Assembly (NCBI GenBank): GCA_016936455.1
Contig: JAFGXV010000019.1
Span: 91,604-155,603 of the forward strand
Source: Desulfuromonadaceae bacterium
GTDB taxonomy: Bacteria; Desulfobacterota; Desulfuromonadia; Desulfuromonadales; Desulfuromonadaceae
Reading direction: 5' to 3'
Length of the DNA stretch: 64,000 nucleotides
This document shows, piece by piece, positions 46,132 through 55,209 of the stretch. A program made the position numbers and the translations under genes. Under the pieces are notes generated by a model that made no database searches, had not been told where the DNA came from, and saw only the letters and a list, made by a program, of their open reading frames with translations. Numbering within the stretch: the first letter of the stretch is position 1; each line of letters opens with the position of its first letter.

Positions 46132-46508
46132 CGGAAACGACAGACCAGGATGCCGATGCCGGGCTTCTGCGGGAGCTGGCCAAGCGCAACTGGTTGATCC
46201 TGCTCGGGCTGCTCCTTTTGAGTCCTGTCGCGCGCGATGTGGATTTCAGCCTCGGGATTCTGTGCGGTGGCCTGACGGTTGTGGTCGGCTACCAGTGGCT
46301 GCATCGCTCGCTGGTTAAAGCCCTGTCCGCGCCGGGGCAGCCCGCTGTGCGCGGGTTTCAGATGGGTTATGTGTTCCGGCTTGCTGCCCTGGCGGTGATG
46401 CTGGTGCTGCTCATCGCCGTTGTCCGGGTGAACATTCCCGGATTGATCGTTGGTTTGTCTGTGGTTGTCATCAATCTGATGTGGACCACTGTTCGACGCA
46501 TACTTTAA
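46128..46508 (+). CDS. atpI: ATP synthase subunit I (assembly factor)
   Basis: 126 residues, four TM helices ([67 protein letters not shown]). It matches the subunit I family that helps build the c-ring. GTG start overlapping the atpZ stop; atpB follows 29 bases later with a strong AGGAGG site. Confidence 0.83.
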   Translation: MTETTDQDADAGLLRELAKRNWLILLGLLLLSPVARDVDFSLGILCGGLTVVVGYQWLHRSLVKALSAPGQPAVRGFQMGYVFRLAALAVMLVLLIAVVRVNIPGLIVGLSVVVINLMWTTVRRIL

Positions 46509-46537
46509 TAAGCTTAAGCGAGGAGGCACGATCTCTT

Positions 46538-47212
46538 ATGACTCATCCCTTTTTGTTCCTGCAGTGGCTTGAACAACAGCTGCATACCCACATCGGCGAG
46601 CATGTCACCTATACCTGGTTTGTCATGCTGCTGCTGATCGTTCTGGCTTTTGTCGTTTCCCGTGGCATCAAGAAGGTGCCCAGTGGCTGGCAGAACTTGA
46701 TGGAAAGTGTGGTCAGCGGCATTGAGAACCTGATCGTCGAGACCATGGGCCCCAAGGGAAGAGCATATTTTCCGTTGATCGCGACCTTTGCGCTGTTCAT
46801 TCTGGTGTCCAACCTGGTGGCGCTGATCCCCGGCTTCTATCCGCCGACGGCCAACCTGAATACCAATGCCGCCCTGGCGCTGACGGTGTTCGCCATGACG
46901 CACATTATTGGCGTCAAGGAGCATGGCATTTCCTATCTCAAGCATTTCATGGGACCGATCCTGGCTCTGGCACCGCTGATTTTCATCATTGAGATCATCG
47001 GTCATCTGGCCCGTCCTCTGTCCCTGTCGCTTCGTCTTTTCGGCAACATGTATGGCCACGAGATCGTTCTGATGATCTTCTTTGCCCTGGTGCCGTTGTT
47101 CTTGCCGATTCCCATGATGATGATGGGCATTCTGGTGGCGTTCATTCAGGCCTTTGTTTTCACCCTGCTGGCCATGATTTATATTGCCGGCGCGCTGGAA
47201 GAGGCTCACTAA
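46538..47212 (+). CDS. atpB: F0F1 ATP synthase subunit a
   Basis: 224 residues, multi-spanning. The essential arginine lies in [22 protein letters not shown], and the region [16 protein letters not shown] is conserved. It forms the ion half-channels against the c-ring. The remaining subunits (b, delta, alpha, gamma, beta, epsilon) are not in this window, so the operon is split as in Geobacter relatives. Confidence 0.97.
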   Translation: MTHPFLFLQWLEQQLHTHIGEHVTYTWFVMLLLIVLAFVVSRGIKKVPSGWQNLMESVVSGIENLIVETMGPKGRAYFPLIATFALFILVSNLVALIPGFYPPTANLNTNAALALTVFAMTHIIGVKEHGISYLKHFMGPILALAPLIFIIEIIGHLARPLSLSLRLFGNMYGHEIVLMIFFALVPLFLPIPMMMMGILVAFIQAFVFTLLAMIYIAGALEEAH

Positions 47213-47309
47213 TTGACTTGATGCCGCCCTGTCGGTCAGGGCGGTTGACTTTGTCCTATACCGTATAGGAAGAATCAAACCCACATTTTTGTAGTAAAGG
47301 AGAAAAGCA

Positions 47310-47576
47310 ATGACATTTTTCGCATGGTGTATGATCGCAGCTGGTTTCGGTATGGCTATCGGTTCTTTCGGTACTGGTCTTGGCCAGGGTCTGGCTATTA
47401 AATCCGCTGTTGAAGGTGTTGCCCGCAACCCGAGCGCTAGCGGTAAAATTCTGACCACCATGATGATCGGTCTGGCGATGATCGAGTCTCTGGCAATCTA
47501 CGTTTTCGTTGTTGCCATGATCATCCTGTTCGCCAATCCGTTCACCGCTCAGGTTATGGAACTGGCTGGCAAGTAA
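47310..47576 (+). CDS. atpE: F0F1 ATP synthase subunit c
   Basis: 88 residues, two TM helices joined by a polar loop [12 protein letters not shown]. The ion-carrying Glu lies in [15 protein letters not shown]. Residues Gln (in GLGQG), Glu-Ser (IES) and Tyr are those used in Na+-binding c-rings, although the Thr next to Ser is Leu here. Codon use is strongly biased, as for an abundant protein. It ends in a terminator at 47599. Confidence 0.97.
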   Translation: MTFFAWCMIAAGFGMAIGSFGTGLGQGLAIKSAVEGVARNPSASGKILTTMMIGLAMIESLAIYVFVVAMIILFANPFTAQVMELAGK

Positions 47577-47598
47577 TCAGCTGTTCAGGTTAAGAATA

Positions 47599-47631
47599 AA
47601 AAAGGCGCTTCCGTCAGGGGGCGCCTTTTTT
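47599..47631 (+). terminator. Terminator of the atp operon
   Basis: Stem aaaaaggcgc / gcgccttttt with a 12-base loop (ttccgtcagggg region) and a T run, directly after atpE. Confidence 0.88.
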
Positions 47632-47650
47632 ATTTGAAAAGGAACGCGTT

Positions 47651-48265
47651 ATGACAGTTGAAATCAATGAGACGAAGACACACCAGGTGGAGATTGTCGA
47701 GCGCGAGCCGGTCTACCGCAGCTTTCTGACCATTGAGCGCATCCGCCTGCGCCACAGTCTGTTTCAGGGCGGTTTGTCGCCCGTGATCACCCGTGAGCTG
47801 ATGGAACGCGGCCAGGCTGTTGTCGTGTTGCTCCACGATCCACAGCGTGACTGCGTGGTGCTGGTCGAACAGTTTCGGATTGGCGCATTGGCGGACGAGG
47901 ATGGTGCCTGGCTGCTGGAGTTGGTTGCGGGGATGATCGAGGAAGGCGAGTCGCCACACGAGGTCGCGCGGCGGGAAAGCCGTGAAGAGGCCGGGCGTGA
48001 GCCGCACACCCTGGAGTATGTCGGTCGTTATTATCCGTCGCCGGGGGGATGCAGCGAACTGATTTATCTGTTCTATGGTGAAATTGACAGCCGGCAGCTG
48101 GATGAAACCCTGGCTGGTGCGACACACGAACAGGAAGATATCCGGGTGCGGGTGGTGCCCTGGCCCGAGGTCGAACAGTTGCTGGACAGCGGTCGTATCC
48201 TCAATGGCAGTACCCTGATTGGCCTGCAGTGGTTGCAGCTGCGTAAATTGCGCCACGAAAAATAA
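47651..48265 (+). CDS. Nudix hydrolase, ADP-ribose pyrophosphatase-like
   Basis: 204 residues. The Nudix box reads GMIEEGESPHEVARRESREEAG, with all catalytic glutamates. The upstream strand pair VVLLHDPQRDCVVLVEQFRIGA and the following YYPSPGGCSELIYLFYG match the NudF/ADP-ribose pyrophosphatase group, which cleaves ADP-ribose to AMP and ribose-5-phosphate in NAD-related housecleaning. The ATG follows the atpE terminator by about 20 bases, and a promoter was not pinned down. Convergent with cysM. Confidence 0.9.
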   Translation: MTVEINETKTHQVEIVEREPVYRSFLTIERIRLRHSLFQGGLSPVITRELMERGQAVVVLLHDPQRDCVVLVEQFRIGALADEDGAWLLELVAGMIEEGESPHEVARRESREEAGREPHTLEYVGRYYPSPGGCSELIYLFYGEIDSRQLDETLAGATHEQEDIRVRVVPWPEVEQLLDSGRILNGSTLIGLQWLQLRKLRHEK

Positions 48266-48300
48266 AAAAGCCCGCTGTCTCCATGAAGGAAACAGCGGGC
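48264..48300 (-). terminator. Terminator of the cysM unit
   Basis: Stem gcccgctgt / acagcgggc with a 13-base loop; on the minus strand it is followed by six T. It lies 26 bases after the cysM stop. Confidence 0.85.
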
Positions 48301-48325
48301 CGAGGCGGGTTTGGATCGGGGTCGG

Positions 48326-49240
48326 CTAAGGCGGGCAGCAGGCGCAGGTCGAGCGGAACAGGGCCGTGCTCAGGTAGCGATCTCCGCGATCGGGCAGAAT
48401 GGTGACAATGGTGCCCTTTTCAAGCCTTGAGGCGATGCGCAGGGCGCCGGCAACCGCGGCCCCGCTCGACATGCCGACAAACAGCCCTTCATGAATGGCC
48501 AGATCGCGGGCACAGTTGAAGGCTTCCTCATCGTGGATGACGATCTTGTCATCCAGCTGCTCCGGATGATAGATCTCCGGCACAATGGCCTCACTCATAT
48601 TTTTCAGCCCCTGTACCTTATGTCCAAGCATGGGTTCAACGGCAATAATGCCGATGTTGCGATGGCGTTCCTTGAGGGCGCGGCCGGTTCCCATGAGTGT
48701 CCCTGATGTTCCCAGACCGGCAATAAAGGCATCAACCTGGCCATCGCATTGACGATAGATTTCCGGGCCCGTGGTCTCGTAGTGGGACAGGGGATTGTTC
48801 GGATTGCTGTACTGGTTGGGCATAAAATAGAGGTCCGGATCGTTGGCGACAATCTCATGCGCCAGCCGGATGGCCCCATCCGTGGCCTGACCCGGAGCGG
48901 AAAGCACCACTTCGGCACCATAGGCCTCCAGAACGGCGCGTCGCTCCATGCTGACGCAGGGTGGCATAACCAGTTTGACGTGGATGTCCAGCGCAGCACC
49001 GATCATGGCCAGCGCGATGCCGGTGTTGCCGGAGGTCGGTTCCAGCAGCGTTTTTCCGGGCACCAAGGAGCCATTCTCAAGAGCTTTCTTGACCATGTAC
49101 CAGGCCGGGCGGTCTTTGATCGAGCCGCCGGGATTGCTGCCTTCGAGTTTGGCCAGAATGCGCACCCGCGGATTTGGATTCAATTTTTTCAGCTCAACCA
49201 GCGGAGTGTTGCCGATAGCGTTTGTCAGCGTGAAACTCAT
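48326..49240 (-). CDS. cysM: Cysteine synthase, CysM-like
   Basis: 304 residues of the PLP fold II family. AIGNTPLVELKKL near the start, the PLP lysine in GGSIKDRPAWYM, the substrate loop LEPTSGNTGIALAMIGA and the glycine loop GLGTSGTLMGTGRALKE. CysM-type features (KLEGSNPGGSIKDRP) favour O-acetylserine sulfhydrylase B. Ends in a Cys-rich tail TCACCPP, which is unusual and might be redox-active or bind metal. It is the last gene of a minus-strand series starting at the Nif3 region. Confidence 0.92.
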   Translation of the reverse strand: MSFTLTNAIGNTPLVELKKLNPNPRVRILAKLEGSNPGGSIKDRPAWYMVKKALENGSLVPGKTLLEPTSGNTGIALAMIGAALDIHVKLVMPPCVSMERRAVLEAYGAEVVLSAPGQATDGAIRLAHEIVANDPDLYFMPNQYSNPNNPLSHYETTGPEIYRQCDGQVDAFIAGLGTSGTLMGTGRALKERHRNIGIIAVEPMLGHKVQGLKNMSEAIVPEIYHPEQLDDKIVIHDEEAFNCARDLAIHEGLFVGMSSGAAVAGALRIASRLEKGTIVTILPDRGDRYLSTALFRSTCACCPP

Positions 49241-49273
49241 GGGTTATTCCATCAGAAAAAGTTAAAAGACGTA

Positions 49274-51121
49274 TCAGATAAGACCATGCAAAGGGCCGCC
49301 GCGAGCAGCGAGTTGATTTAACCGGTGCTCGACAGCCGGATCGTCGACCAGGGGGGGAGCGTGATGCGCTTTACGACGGGCATCAATGACCAGTGCGCCA
49401 CGGCAGCCCCAGTGTTTATGCTGCGAGAATGCGCCGATACCATAGATGTCGCGCGCCGGGTCGGAGCGGGTAAACGCCACCCAGAGAAAATTGTTCAGCT
49501 GCGCGGCGCAAAACGGGCTGTCGTCGCAGAGCACCAGCAGGGGAAAGGTGTTAATCGGATCATCGGTGGCAAAGGCCTGGCAAAAGGTCTCCAGGTCCGC
49601 TGTCGGGGAGTGCTCGGTCGTGGAACAGTCCGGCCCCTGAACAAGCAGAATTCCGGGCAATGCGACGCGCGGTGAATGAAAGCCCTGCGGCAGGCTGAGA
49701 GTGTCAGGAAGAACCGTTGGTAGTGTCCGACAAGCAGGACCGCAGGCTGCGATGACGACCTTGGAGCCCTGGTTGAAGCCGTGACCACTGTAGTCAAGGG
49801 TGTCGACGGTTGTTCGGGTGTCAAAATGCAGATCCCGTCGCCAGTCGACCCGCTCGAGCATATGGCTGAAAAATGCGGCCGTATTGTGGATATCGAGCTG
49901 CGGCGCATCGCCATGATTGGCGATCCACAGGTACTTGGCCAACGACAGTTGACCCTGTCCGAGGATGGCATGGGCCTGTGTCAACAGTTCCTGCGGGCGC
50001 TGGCTGCCACTGTCCACATAGGGGGTGTAGCGCTCACTGCCGATGGCCAGCAGCAGCGGATGAACCCCGGCCGCATCGACGGCATGGACGGCATGGACAC
50101 CGGGGAGGACGCTGGGGATCAGATCGCCGGTCAGCTCGTGAATAAAGGCGCCGAAGCTGGTATCCTCCTGGGGCGGGCGGCCGACGCTGGTAAAAGGCCA
50201 GATCGCGTCGGGGCGATGATAAACCTGGTCGACCGTGAGCACGGGAAAGTCGTGGATCAGGCTGTAATAGCCGAGGTGATCGCCAAATGGACCTTCCGGC
50301 TTGGTGCGATGGGGATCAATGGTGCCACGCAGCACAAAATCCGCTTCGGCCGGGAAAGGCAGGCCCTTCTCGGGGTGAATCATGGCGATGCGGTGGCCGC
50401 CAAGCAGTCCGGCAAACGACAGTTCCGGCATCCCTTCAGGCAGCGGCATGACGGCGGCCACGGTCAGGCTCGGGGGCCCACCGACAAAAATATTCACCGG
50501 CAATGTCTGGTCACGTTCGATGGCGGCGGCGTGGTGAACGCCGAGGCCACGATGGATCTGGTAGTGCAACCCGACTTCCCGGTTCGATTCGTAGGCATTG
50601 CCGCCCAGTTGAACGCGATACATGCCAAGGTTGGCGTTGCGGGCGCCAGGGCGGTGAGGATGTTCACTGTACACCTGGGGCAGGGTAATGAAGGGGCCCC
50701 CATCCTGCGGCCAGGAGACCAGCTGTGGCAGCTGGTCCAGGGCCGTGGAAGCCGACAGGATCGGGCCCTGTTGGACGCGCTTGGGCAACAGGTGCCAGGC
50801 CCCCCGTGGGGCTCCCATGAATTGCCACGGCCGCCTGGCCACGGCCGCCGGTTCCAGCTTGGCTTCCACCAGCTTTTGAACGGTGGACAGGGTATCGCGA
50901 AACAGGTAGCGCGTCCGTTCAAGGGTGCCAAACAGGTTACCGAGCAGTGGAAAACGGCACCCTTTGACGCGGGTAAACAGCAACGCCGGTCCGCCGGCGG
51001 CATAGACGCGGCGTTGAATGGCGGCGATTTCCAGATGGGGATCCAGTTCGACGTCGAGACGGTGCAGTTGACCGGTTTGCTCCAGTTCGCGTACGCAGCT
51101 TTGCAGGTTGTGGTACCCCAT
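49274..51121 (-). CDS. UbiD-family decarboxylase, possibly of menaquinone synthesis
   Basis: 615 residues. UbiD enzymes use prenylated FMN. Motifs: EGPFGDHLGYYSL with the conserved Glu, a preceding GGPPSLTVAAVMPLPEGMPE, EADFVLRGTIDP and KYLWIANHGDAP. The length of about 615 matches the larger UbiD-like proteins assigned to late menaquinone synthesis rather than the 490-residue UbiD. Whether this strain uses the futalosine route cannot be judged here, as no other mqn genes are present. ubiX is not in the window. LOG-type gene upstream by 3 bases. Confidence 0.85.
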   Translation of the reverse strand: MGYHNLQSCVRELEQTGQLHRLDVELDPHLEIAAIQRRVYAAGGPALLFTRVKGCRFPLLGNLFGTLERTRYLFRDTLSTVQKLVEAKLEPAAVARRPWQFMGAPRGAWHLLPKRVQQGPILSASTALDQLPQLVSWPQDGGPFITLPQVYSEHPHRPGARNANLGMYRVQLGGNAYESNREVGLHYQIHRGLGVHHAAAIERDQTLPVNIFVGGPPSLTVAAVMPLPEGMPELSFAGLLGGHRIAMIHPEKGLPFPAEADFVLRGTIDPHRTKPEGPFGDHLGYYSLIHDFPVLTVDQVYHRPDAIWPFTSVGRPPQEDTSFGAFIHELTGDLIPSVLPGVHAVHAVDAAGVHPLLLAIGSERYTPYVDSGSQRPQELLTQAHAILGQGQLSLAKYLWIANHGDAPQLDIHNTAAFFSHMLERVDWRRDLHFDTRTTVDTLDYSGHGFNQGSKVVIAACGPACRTLPTVLPDTLSLPQGFHSPRVALPGILLVQGPDCSTTEHSPTADLETFCQAFATDDPINTFPLLVLCDDSPFCAAQLNNFLWVAFTRSDPARDIYGIGAFSQHKHWGCRGALVIDARRKAHHAPPLVDDPAVEHRLNQLAARGGPLHGLI

Positions 51122-51124
51122 GCT

Positions 51125-52165
51125 CTAGCCCTCGAAGGAATTGATGCGCCGGATGAATGCGATCAGCAGGCCAAAGCTGCGCCGGTTGAAATCAACCGCC
51201 AGACGGGGCAGGTGCCACAGGTCCGGCTCGTCCTTTTCCTTTTCGAAGGCGGTTGTTGGCCGGACATGGCCGCCCTCACGCAGGATTTCGGAAAACTCGT
51301 TTTCCAGGGTGGCAATCTGGCCGCTGGTCAGGGTCTTGTTCAGGCGGATGACCAGGGTTTGACCGACATAGCGGCTGGAGTGGTAGACGCGGTAAAAGCT
51401 GTCGATGACATCAAACGCCTCCTGTGGATCGCGGGTGATGGTGAACAGCCCGAAGTCTTCGCCGGAAATCAGGCCGTGAGGCAGCAGCACCTTGCGCATG
51501 AACTGAAGCAGGTCTTCCCAGTAGGTGCCCTGATCGTCGTCGATCAGCACCAGCGGGATAGGCGGGTTCTTCCCCGTCTGCACCAGGGTCAGGGTTTCCA
51601 TGGCTTCATCCAGGGTGCCAAAGCCGCCGGGGAACAGAGCAACGGCCTGCGCTTCCTTGAGGAAGGCCACCTTGCGGTTGAAAAAATATTTGTACATCAG
51701 CGTGCGTTCGCTGTTAGCCATAACCCGGTTGGTGTCCTGCTCGAACGGCAGCTTGATGTTGACGGCAAACGAATTTTCCGCTCCCGCGCCCTCGTTGCCG
51801 GCCTCCATGATGCCACCACCGCCGCCGGTAATGACCATGTAGTTGTTCTCCGCCAGCAAGCGACCAAAGGTGACGCATTTCTGGTAGATGGGTTCGTCCG
51901 GCATGGTGCGGGCAGAACCGAAGATGGTGACCTTGCGCCGCTGACGATAGGGGCTGAAAATCAGATTGGTGTAGCGCATCTCTTTCATGGTGGTGCGCAT
52001 CAGTTTCAGATCGGCGAGATAGTCACTGCCCTGGCCGGCCTTGAGGGCGCTGATGATCATTTCGCGGATGATATAGGGGTGATGAACGTCAGCCTGACGC
52101 AGAAGATCCTCAATCAGGTCGTCGATGGGTCCGTTATCGCGGGAAAATTGAATGTCCATGAGCAT
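51125..52165 (-). CDS. LOG-family protein (possible nucleotide 5'-monophosphate N-glycosidase)
   Basis: About 346 residues. The LOG signature is intact: GGGGGIMEAGNEGAG and PGGFGTLDEAMETLTLVQTGK, the Rossmann-type binding and catalytic segments of lysine-decarboxylase-like N-glycosidases (PpnN/YgdH in E. coli). A helical N-terminal stretch (LIEDLLRQADVHHPYIIREMIIS) and a C-terminal region after the core make it longer than small LOG proteins. Its start is at ATG 52165 or 52159; the frame extends to TTG 52201, which overlaps the YkgJ-like gene. Sits between the YkgJ-like and ubiD-like genes, likely one transcript. Confidence 0.87.
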   Translation of the reverse strand: MLMDIQFSRDNGPIDDLIEDLLRQADVHHPYIIREMIISALKAGQGSDYLADLKLMRTTMKEMRYTNLIFSPYRQRRKVTIFGSARTMPDEPIYQKCVTFGRLLAENNYMVITGGGGGIMEAGNEGAGAENSFAVNIKLPFEQDTNRVMANSERTLMYKYFFNRKVAFLKEAQAVALFPGGFGTLDEAMETLTLVQTGKNPPIPLVLIDDDQGTYWEDLLQFMRKVLLPHGLISGEDFGLFTITRDPQEAFDVIDSFYRVYHSSRYVGQTLVIRLNKTLTSGQIATLENEFSEILREGGHVRPTTAFEKEKDEPDLWHLPRLAVDFNRRSFGLLIAFIRRINSFEG

Positions 52166-52194
52166 CTCATTCCATGCAGTGAGAGGGATGATTC

Positions 52195-52731
52195 CTAGCA
52201 ACGAGAAAGAAGCGGTACGTTTCCCAGGCGACGACTGGCTATCAGCAGCCCTCGCAGGCTGGAAGCGGCGTAGCGCTGGTCAAACAACTGGTAGAGCTCG
52301 CGCAGCTGCTGGTCGAGCCGGTAAAACCGAAGCCGCTGTTCGGTGTCCATCGCCGCCTCGATGGCCTCACAGATAAAGGTGACACAGTTGTAGGGACGAA
52401 CGGCCGCCGGCAGGGCGCAGCCGCTGTCGCCAAGAAACGGACAGCTGCAGGAAAAATCGGCCTGTGGCAGACAGCCTTCAAGCTGTGCCGCCAGCAGGTT
52501 GACCAGTGTCATGTGGTTATGGCCGTGCTCACAGCAGCTGCCGGCGCACCGCGCGCAGATCTCCGGCCCCCCTGCCATGCAAAACAGCTGATGCAGCTGC
52601 CGTTGCAGCGTCTGGATGTGGTGCAGATTCTGCTGAATCCACAGCCGCTCTTCGCGATCAAGAGCCGTCAGTTCGCGCTGAAGGCGCAGCACCAGCTGTT
52701 CCCACTCCTGCGCCCTGTTACAGCTTGTCAT
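52195..52731 (-). CDS. YkgJ-family cysteine cluster protein
   Basis: About 178 residues. The N-terminal half is helical (EQLVLRLQRELTALDREERLWIQQNL). The cluster CARCAGSCCEHGHNH near residue 60 and further cysteines (SCSCPFLGDSGCALP, RPYNCVTFIC) are the YkgJ-type CxxxCxxCC zinc or iron-sulfur site. Function unknown. The frame continues to ATG 52770, but that part lies inside the 3' end of rnpB, so the ATG at 52731 is used. Confidence 0.85.
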   Translation of the reverse strand: MTSCNRAQEWEQLVLRLQRELTALDREERLWIQQNLHHIQTLQRQLHQLFCMAGGPEICARCAGSCCEHGHNHMTLVNLLAAQLEGCLPQADFSCSCPFLGDSGCALPAAVRPYNCVTFICEAIEAAMDTEQRLRFYRLDQQLRELYQLFDQRYAASSLRGLLIASRRLGNVPLLSRC

Positions 52732-52756
52732 TGTGTGCACCGGGTCATAAAAGTGG

Positions 52757-53138
52757 CCGAAGAAGCCCATAAGCCGGGTTCTGTGCCTGAAGCGCGTTAC
52801 CGCGGGTCAGGTAGCGATCATTCCTCTAGGGCCGCCGTTGCCGACGGTCTCAAGCAGCCAACCCGGAGGCTTCGGACGGACCGCCCTCAAACGCCTCCCT
52901 ATTCGGCCTTGCTCCGGATGGGGTTTACCGAGCCTTCGCTGTCGCCAGCGAAGCTGGTGAGCTCTTACCTCACCCTTTCACCCTTACCTGCCGTCGCCGA
53001 AGCGTCAACAGGCGGTCTGCTCTCTGTGGCACTGTCCCTGGGGTCACCCCCGGTTCCCGTTAGGAACCATCCCGTCCTGTGGAGCCCGGACTTTCCTCCC
53101 GCCTCTTTCGAAACCGGCGATCGCCTGTGCTTCTTCGA
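52757..53138 (-). ncRNA. rnpB: RNase P RNA, bacterial type A
   Basis: The minus strand contains the core of RNase P RNA in order: gaagaagcacagg (P1 start), gaggaaagtccgggctcc, a P3/P12-type region, cagagagcaga (P7), aggtaagggtgaaagggt, ggtaagagctcacc, cccatccggagcaaggcc, aatagg, ttggctgcttgag, and the 3' acagaacccggctta followed by gcttcttc pairing back to the first bases. This RNA removes tRNA 5' leaders. P1 is gaagaagc with gcttcttc. The conserved placement is between the zinc-ribbon gene and the YkgJ-like gene. Confidence 0.97.
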
Positions 53139-53155
53139 CCAGATCTGTCTATGAT

Positions 53156-53189
53156 GGCTGCTGTGTTCTCGAGAGAAGTGGCAGCAGCC
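53156..53189 (-). repeat. Inverted repeat upstream of rnpB
   Basis: ggctgctg (53156-53163) and cagcagcc (53182-53189) enclose 18 bases that themselves contain ttctcgagagaa. It lies between the stop of the zinc-ribbon gene and the rnpB 5' end; on the minus strand no T run follows, so a factor-independent terminator is uncertain. Confidence 0.45.
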
Positions 53190-53199
53190 GGGATAAAAA

Positions 53200-53913
53200 C
53201 TAGTCTTCCGGGTTGCTGATGAACAGCATGCGGTTACAGTGCGGGCAGCACTCGATCCCCCGGTTTTTCAGCAGGGCATTGAAAAACTGCGGCGGCAGAC
53301 GCATGTGGCAGCCGGTGCAGGTGTAGTTGCGCGCTTCGACAATGGCCTGACCATTGCGGCGCTTCAGGACGAGCTCGTAGCGCGAACGGAACGGTTGCGG
53401 CACCTGCTCGATCAGTGCGTCGCGCTTGCCATCCTCGTTCGACAGGATCTCCTCCACTTCGCCCAGCAGCTCGCGGATCTCGCCGCAGCGGTTTTCGCTG
53501 GAGTTGTTGATTTCATCCAGTGCCTGCTGTCTTTCCTGCTGATCGTTTTCGAGCTCCTCGATGGCCTGATTTTTCTGCTGCTGCAGCTCTTCCAGATCTT
53601 TGATCTGCTTCTTGGCAATATCAATCTCTTTCAGGACGGCCAGATACTCCTTCTGCGTTTTGATGCCTGGCAGGCGCGATTCCGATTTTTCGATATTGGC
53701 TTTTTCCTGCAGCAGGGCCTGGCTCAGCTCTTCACAGGCTGTCTGCTGCTCACGGATGCGGCTGCTCAGGTCGTCGATGACGGTCTGCAGTTGATCGACC
53801 TGTTTGTCCAGCTGCTGCTGTTCCAGTTCAAGGCGCTGTTTGGTGTTCTGGGCTTCAAGAATTTTCTGGTCCAGCTCCTGAACGTCAATCAGCAGTTGTA
53901 CAACATCTTCCAC
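53200..53913 (-). CDS. Coiled-coil protein with C4 zinc ribbon
   Basis: 237 residues. Residues ~1-165 are a long coiled coil (LDQKILEAQNTKQRLELEQQQLDKQ; KKQIKDLEELQQQKNQAIEELENDQQERQ), then a linker and a C-terminal zinc ribbon with CTGC and CPHC (YTCTGCHMRLPPQFF and ECCPHCNRMLF). This is the family COG1579, present in many bacteria; nucleic-acid or ribosome-associated roles have been suggested. It lies between nif3 and rnpB, a neighbourhood I recall from Geobacter relatives. Confidence 0.9.
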   Translation of the reverse strand: MEDVVQLLIDVQELDQKILEAQNTKQRLELEQQQLDKQVDQLQTVIDDLSSRIREQQTACEELSQALLQEKANIEKSESRLPGIKTQKEYLAVLKEIDIAKKQIKDLEELQQQKNQAIEELENDQQERQQALDEINNSSENRCGEIRELLGEVEEILSNEDGKRDALIEQVPQPFRSRYELVLKRRNGQAIVEARNYTCTGCHMRLPPQFFNALLKNRGIECCPHCNRMLFISNPED

Positions 53914-53938
53914 GGTGTGCCTCCCTGTCGAGTACGGG

Positions 53939-55069
53939 TTAAATATATGTAAAAGGATCCTGAACCTGCTGTGCTGTCAGGATGTCAATGTGCCAGTCTG
54001 TGCCGGCGAGAGACTGCTGCAGAACCTGTTGCAGTCCGGTGGTGACGATCTGTTCGGTGGCGAAATGGCCGGCGTCGATCACCGACAGACCGAGCTCCTG
54101 AGCCGTCAGGGCCTCATGGTATTTCAGGTCGCCGGTGACCAGCACGTCGGCACCCTGTCGCGCCGCTTCATGCAGAACCGATGCACCACTGCCGCTGCAG
54201 ACGGCGGCTTTGCGCAGTGTTTTGGTGTGGCCCTGCACCTGGCGTAGCGTCGTGCAGCCGAGCTGCTGTTTGATCTGTGTGGCGAAAGCCTCGAGTTCCA
54301 GTGGCCGGGGCAGCAGGCCGATGCGGCCGAGTCCATGCTGTGTCGGTTGATTCTCCAGGGCGAACAGATCGAAAGCAACGTCCTCGTAGGGATGGCTTTT
54401 GAACAGGCGGTCGAGAACGCGCTGCTGCAGATGCCGTGGCAGGACCGTTTCCAGCCGGATTTCATCGACCTGCTCGTCCTGGCCGGGCGTGCCGACATAG
54501 GGGGACGCGGCCATCCCGGGACGGAAGGTTCCGGTTCCCGCGGTATAAAAAGAGCAGCGGTCGTAACCGCCAATGGTGCCGGCCCCGGCGGCGAACAGGG
54601 CGTCAGCCACCTGCTGCTGGTGGCTTGCGGGGACATAGACCACCAGTTTCAGGAGTGAGCCGCTGCTCGGTGGCTGCAGCGGACGGGTCTGTTCAAGGCC
54701 GAGACGAGCGGCCAGCCAGTCGTTCAGGCCGTTGGCGCTGCTGTCGAGATTGGTGTGGGCACTGAAAATAGCAATGCCGGACTGGATGGCGGTGAACAGG
54801 ATGTGGCCGGTTGCGTCCTGAGGCGTGATTTTTTTTACGGGTCGGAAAATCAGGGGATGGTGCGTCAGCACCAGCTGGCAGAGGTGATGGCGGGCCTGTT
54901 CAATGACGGCCCGGCTGGGATCAAGAGCGATCAGGATGCGGGAGATTTCCTGTTGCGGATCACCGACCTGCAGACCGACGTTGTCCCAGCTTTCCGCCAG
55001 TGCTGGCGGGTAGAGCCGGTTGAGCAACCCGGTCAGGTCCTGCAGTCGCGGGTGCCTGATCGCCATCAT
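53939..55069 (-). CDS. Nif3-like dinuclear metal-centre hexameric protein
   Basis: 376 residues. N-terminal LLNRLYPPALAESWDNVGLQVG and VLTHHPLIFRPVKKI, and the C-terminal VLVTGDLKYHEALTAQELGLSVIDAGHFATEQ carry the conserved His/Asp/Glu metal ligands. The middle contains the ~110-residue insertion (LKLVVYVPASHQQQVADALFAAGAGTIGGYD) of YqfO-type members. Annotated as GTP cyclohydrolase I type 2 homologue, but the true function of the family is not settled. Zinc-ribbon gene follows 25 bases later. A second ATG at 55066 is equally possible. Confidence 0.93.
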   Translation of the reverse strand: MMAIRHPRLQDLTGLLNRLYPPALAESWDNVGLQVGDPQQEISRILIALDPSRAVIEQARHHLCQLVLTHHPLIFRPVKKITPQDATGHILFTAIQSGIAIFSAHTNLDSSANGLNDWLAARLGLEQTRPLQPPSSGSLLKLVVYVPASHQQQVADALFAAGAGTIGGYDRCSFYTAGTGTFRPGMAASPYVGTPGQDEQVDEIRLETVLPRHLQQRVLDRLFKSHPYEDVAFDLFALENQPTQHGLGRIGLLPRPLELEAFATQIKQQLGCTTLRQVQGHTKTLRKAAVCSGSGASVLHEAARQGADVLVTGDLKYHEALTAQELGLSVIDAGHFATEQIVTTGLQQVLQQSLAGTDWHIDILTAQQVQDPFTYI

Positions 55070-55080
55070 CCGAGCCTGTC

Positions 55081-55118
55081 AAAAAAAGAGAGTGCAACTC
55101 TGGTGTGGTTGCACTCTC
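55081..55118 (-). terminator. Terminator after the tRNA gene
   Basis: Perfect 11-bp stem gagagtgcaac / gttgcactctc with a 9-base loop. On the minus strand it is followed by seven T, about 90 bases after the tRNA 3' end. Confidence 0.88.
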
Positions 55119-55209
55119 GGTAAAAAAGCCAATGATGATGCACTGTTTCGGGCCGGAACTCCGACCGTCGTGACCCTGTCATAACTGCCTTCTGCTGGGT
55201 GTTTGTAAA

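Noticed and set aside
49781..52198. An 805-codon plus-strand frame opposite the ubiD-like and LOG genes
   Set aside because: It spans two real genes in antisense and its residues mirror their codon bias; no ribosome site or motif.
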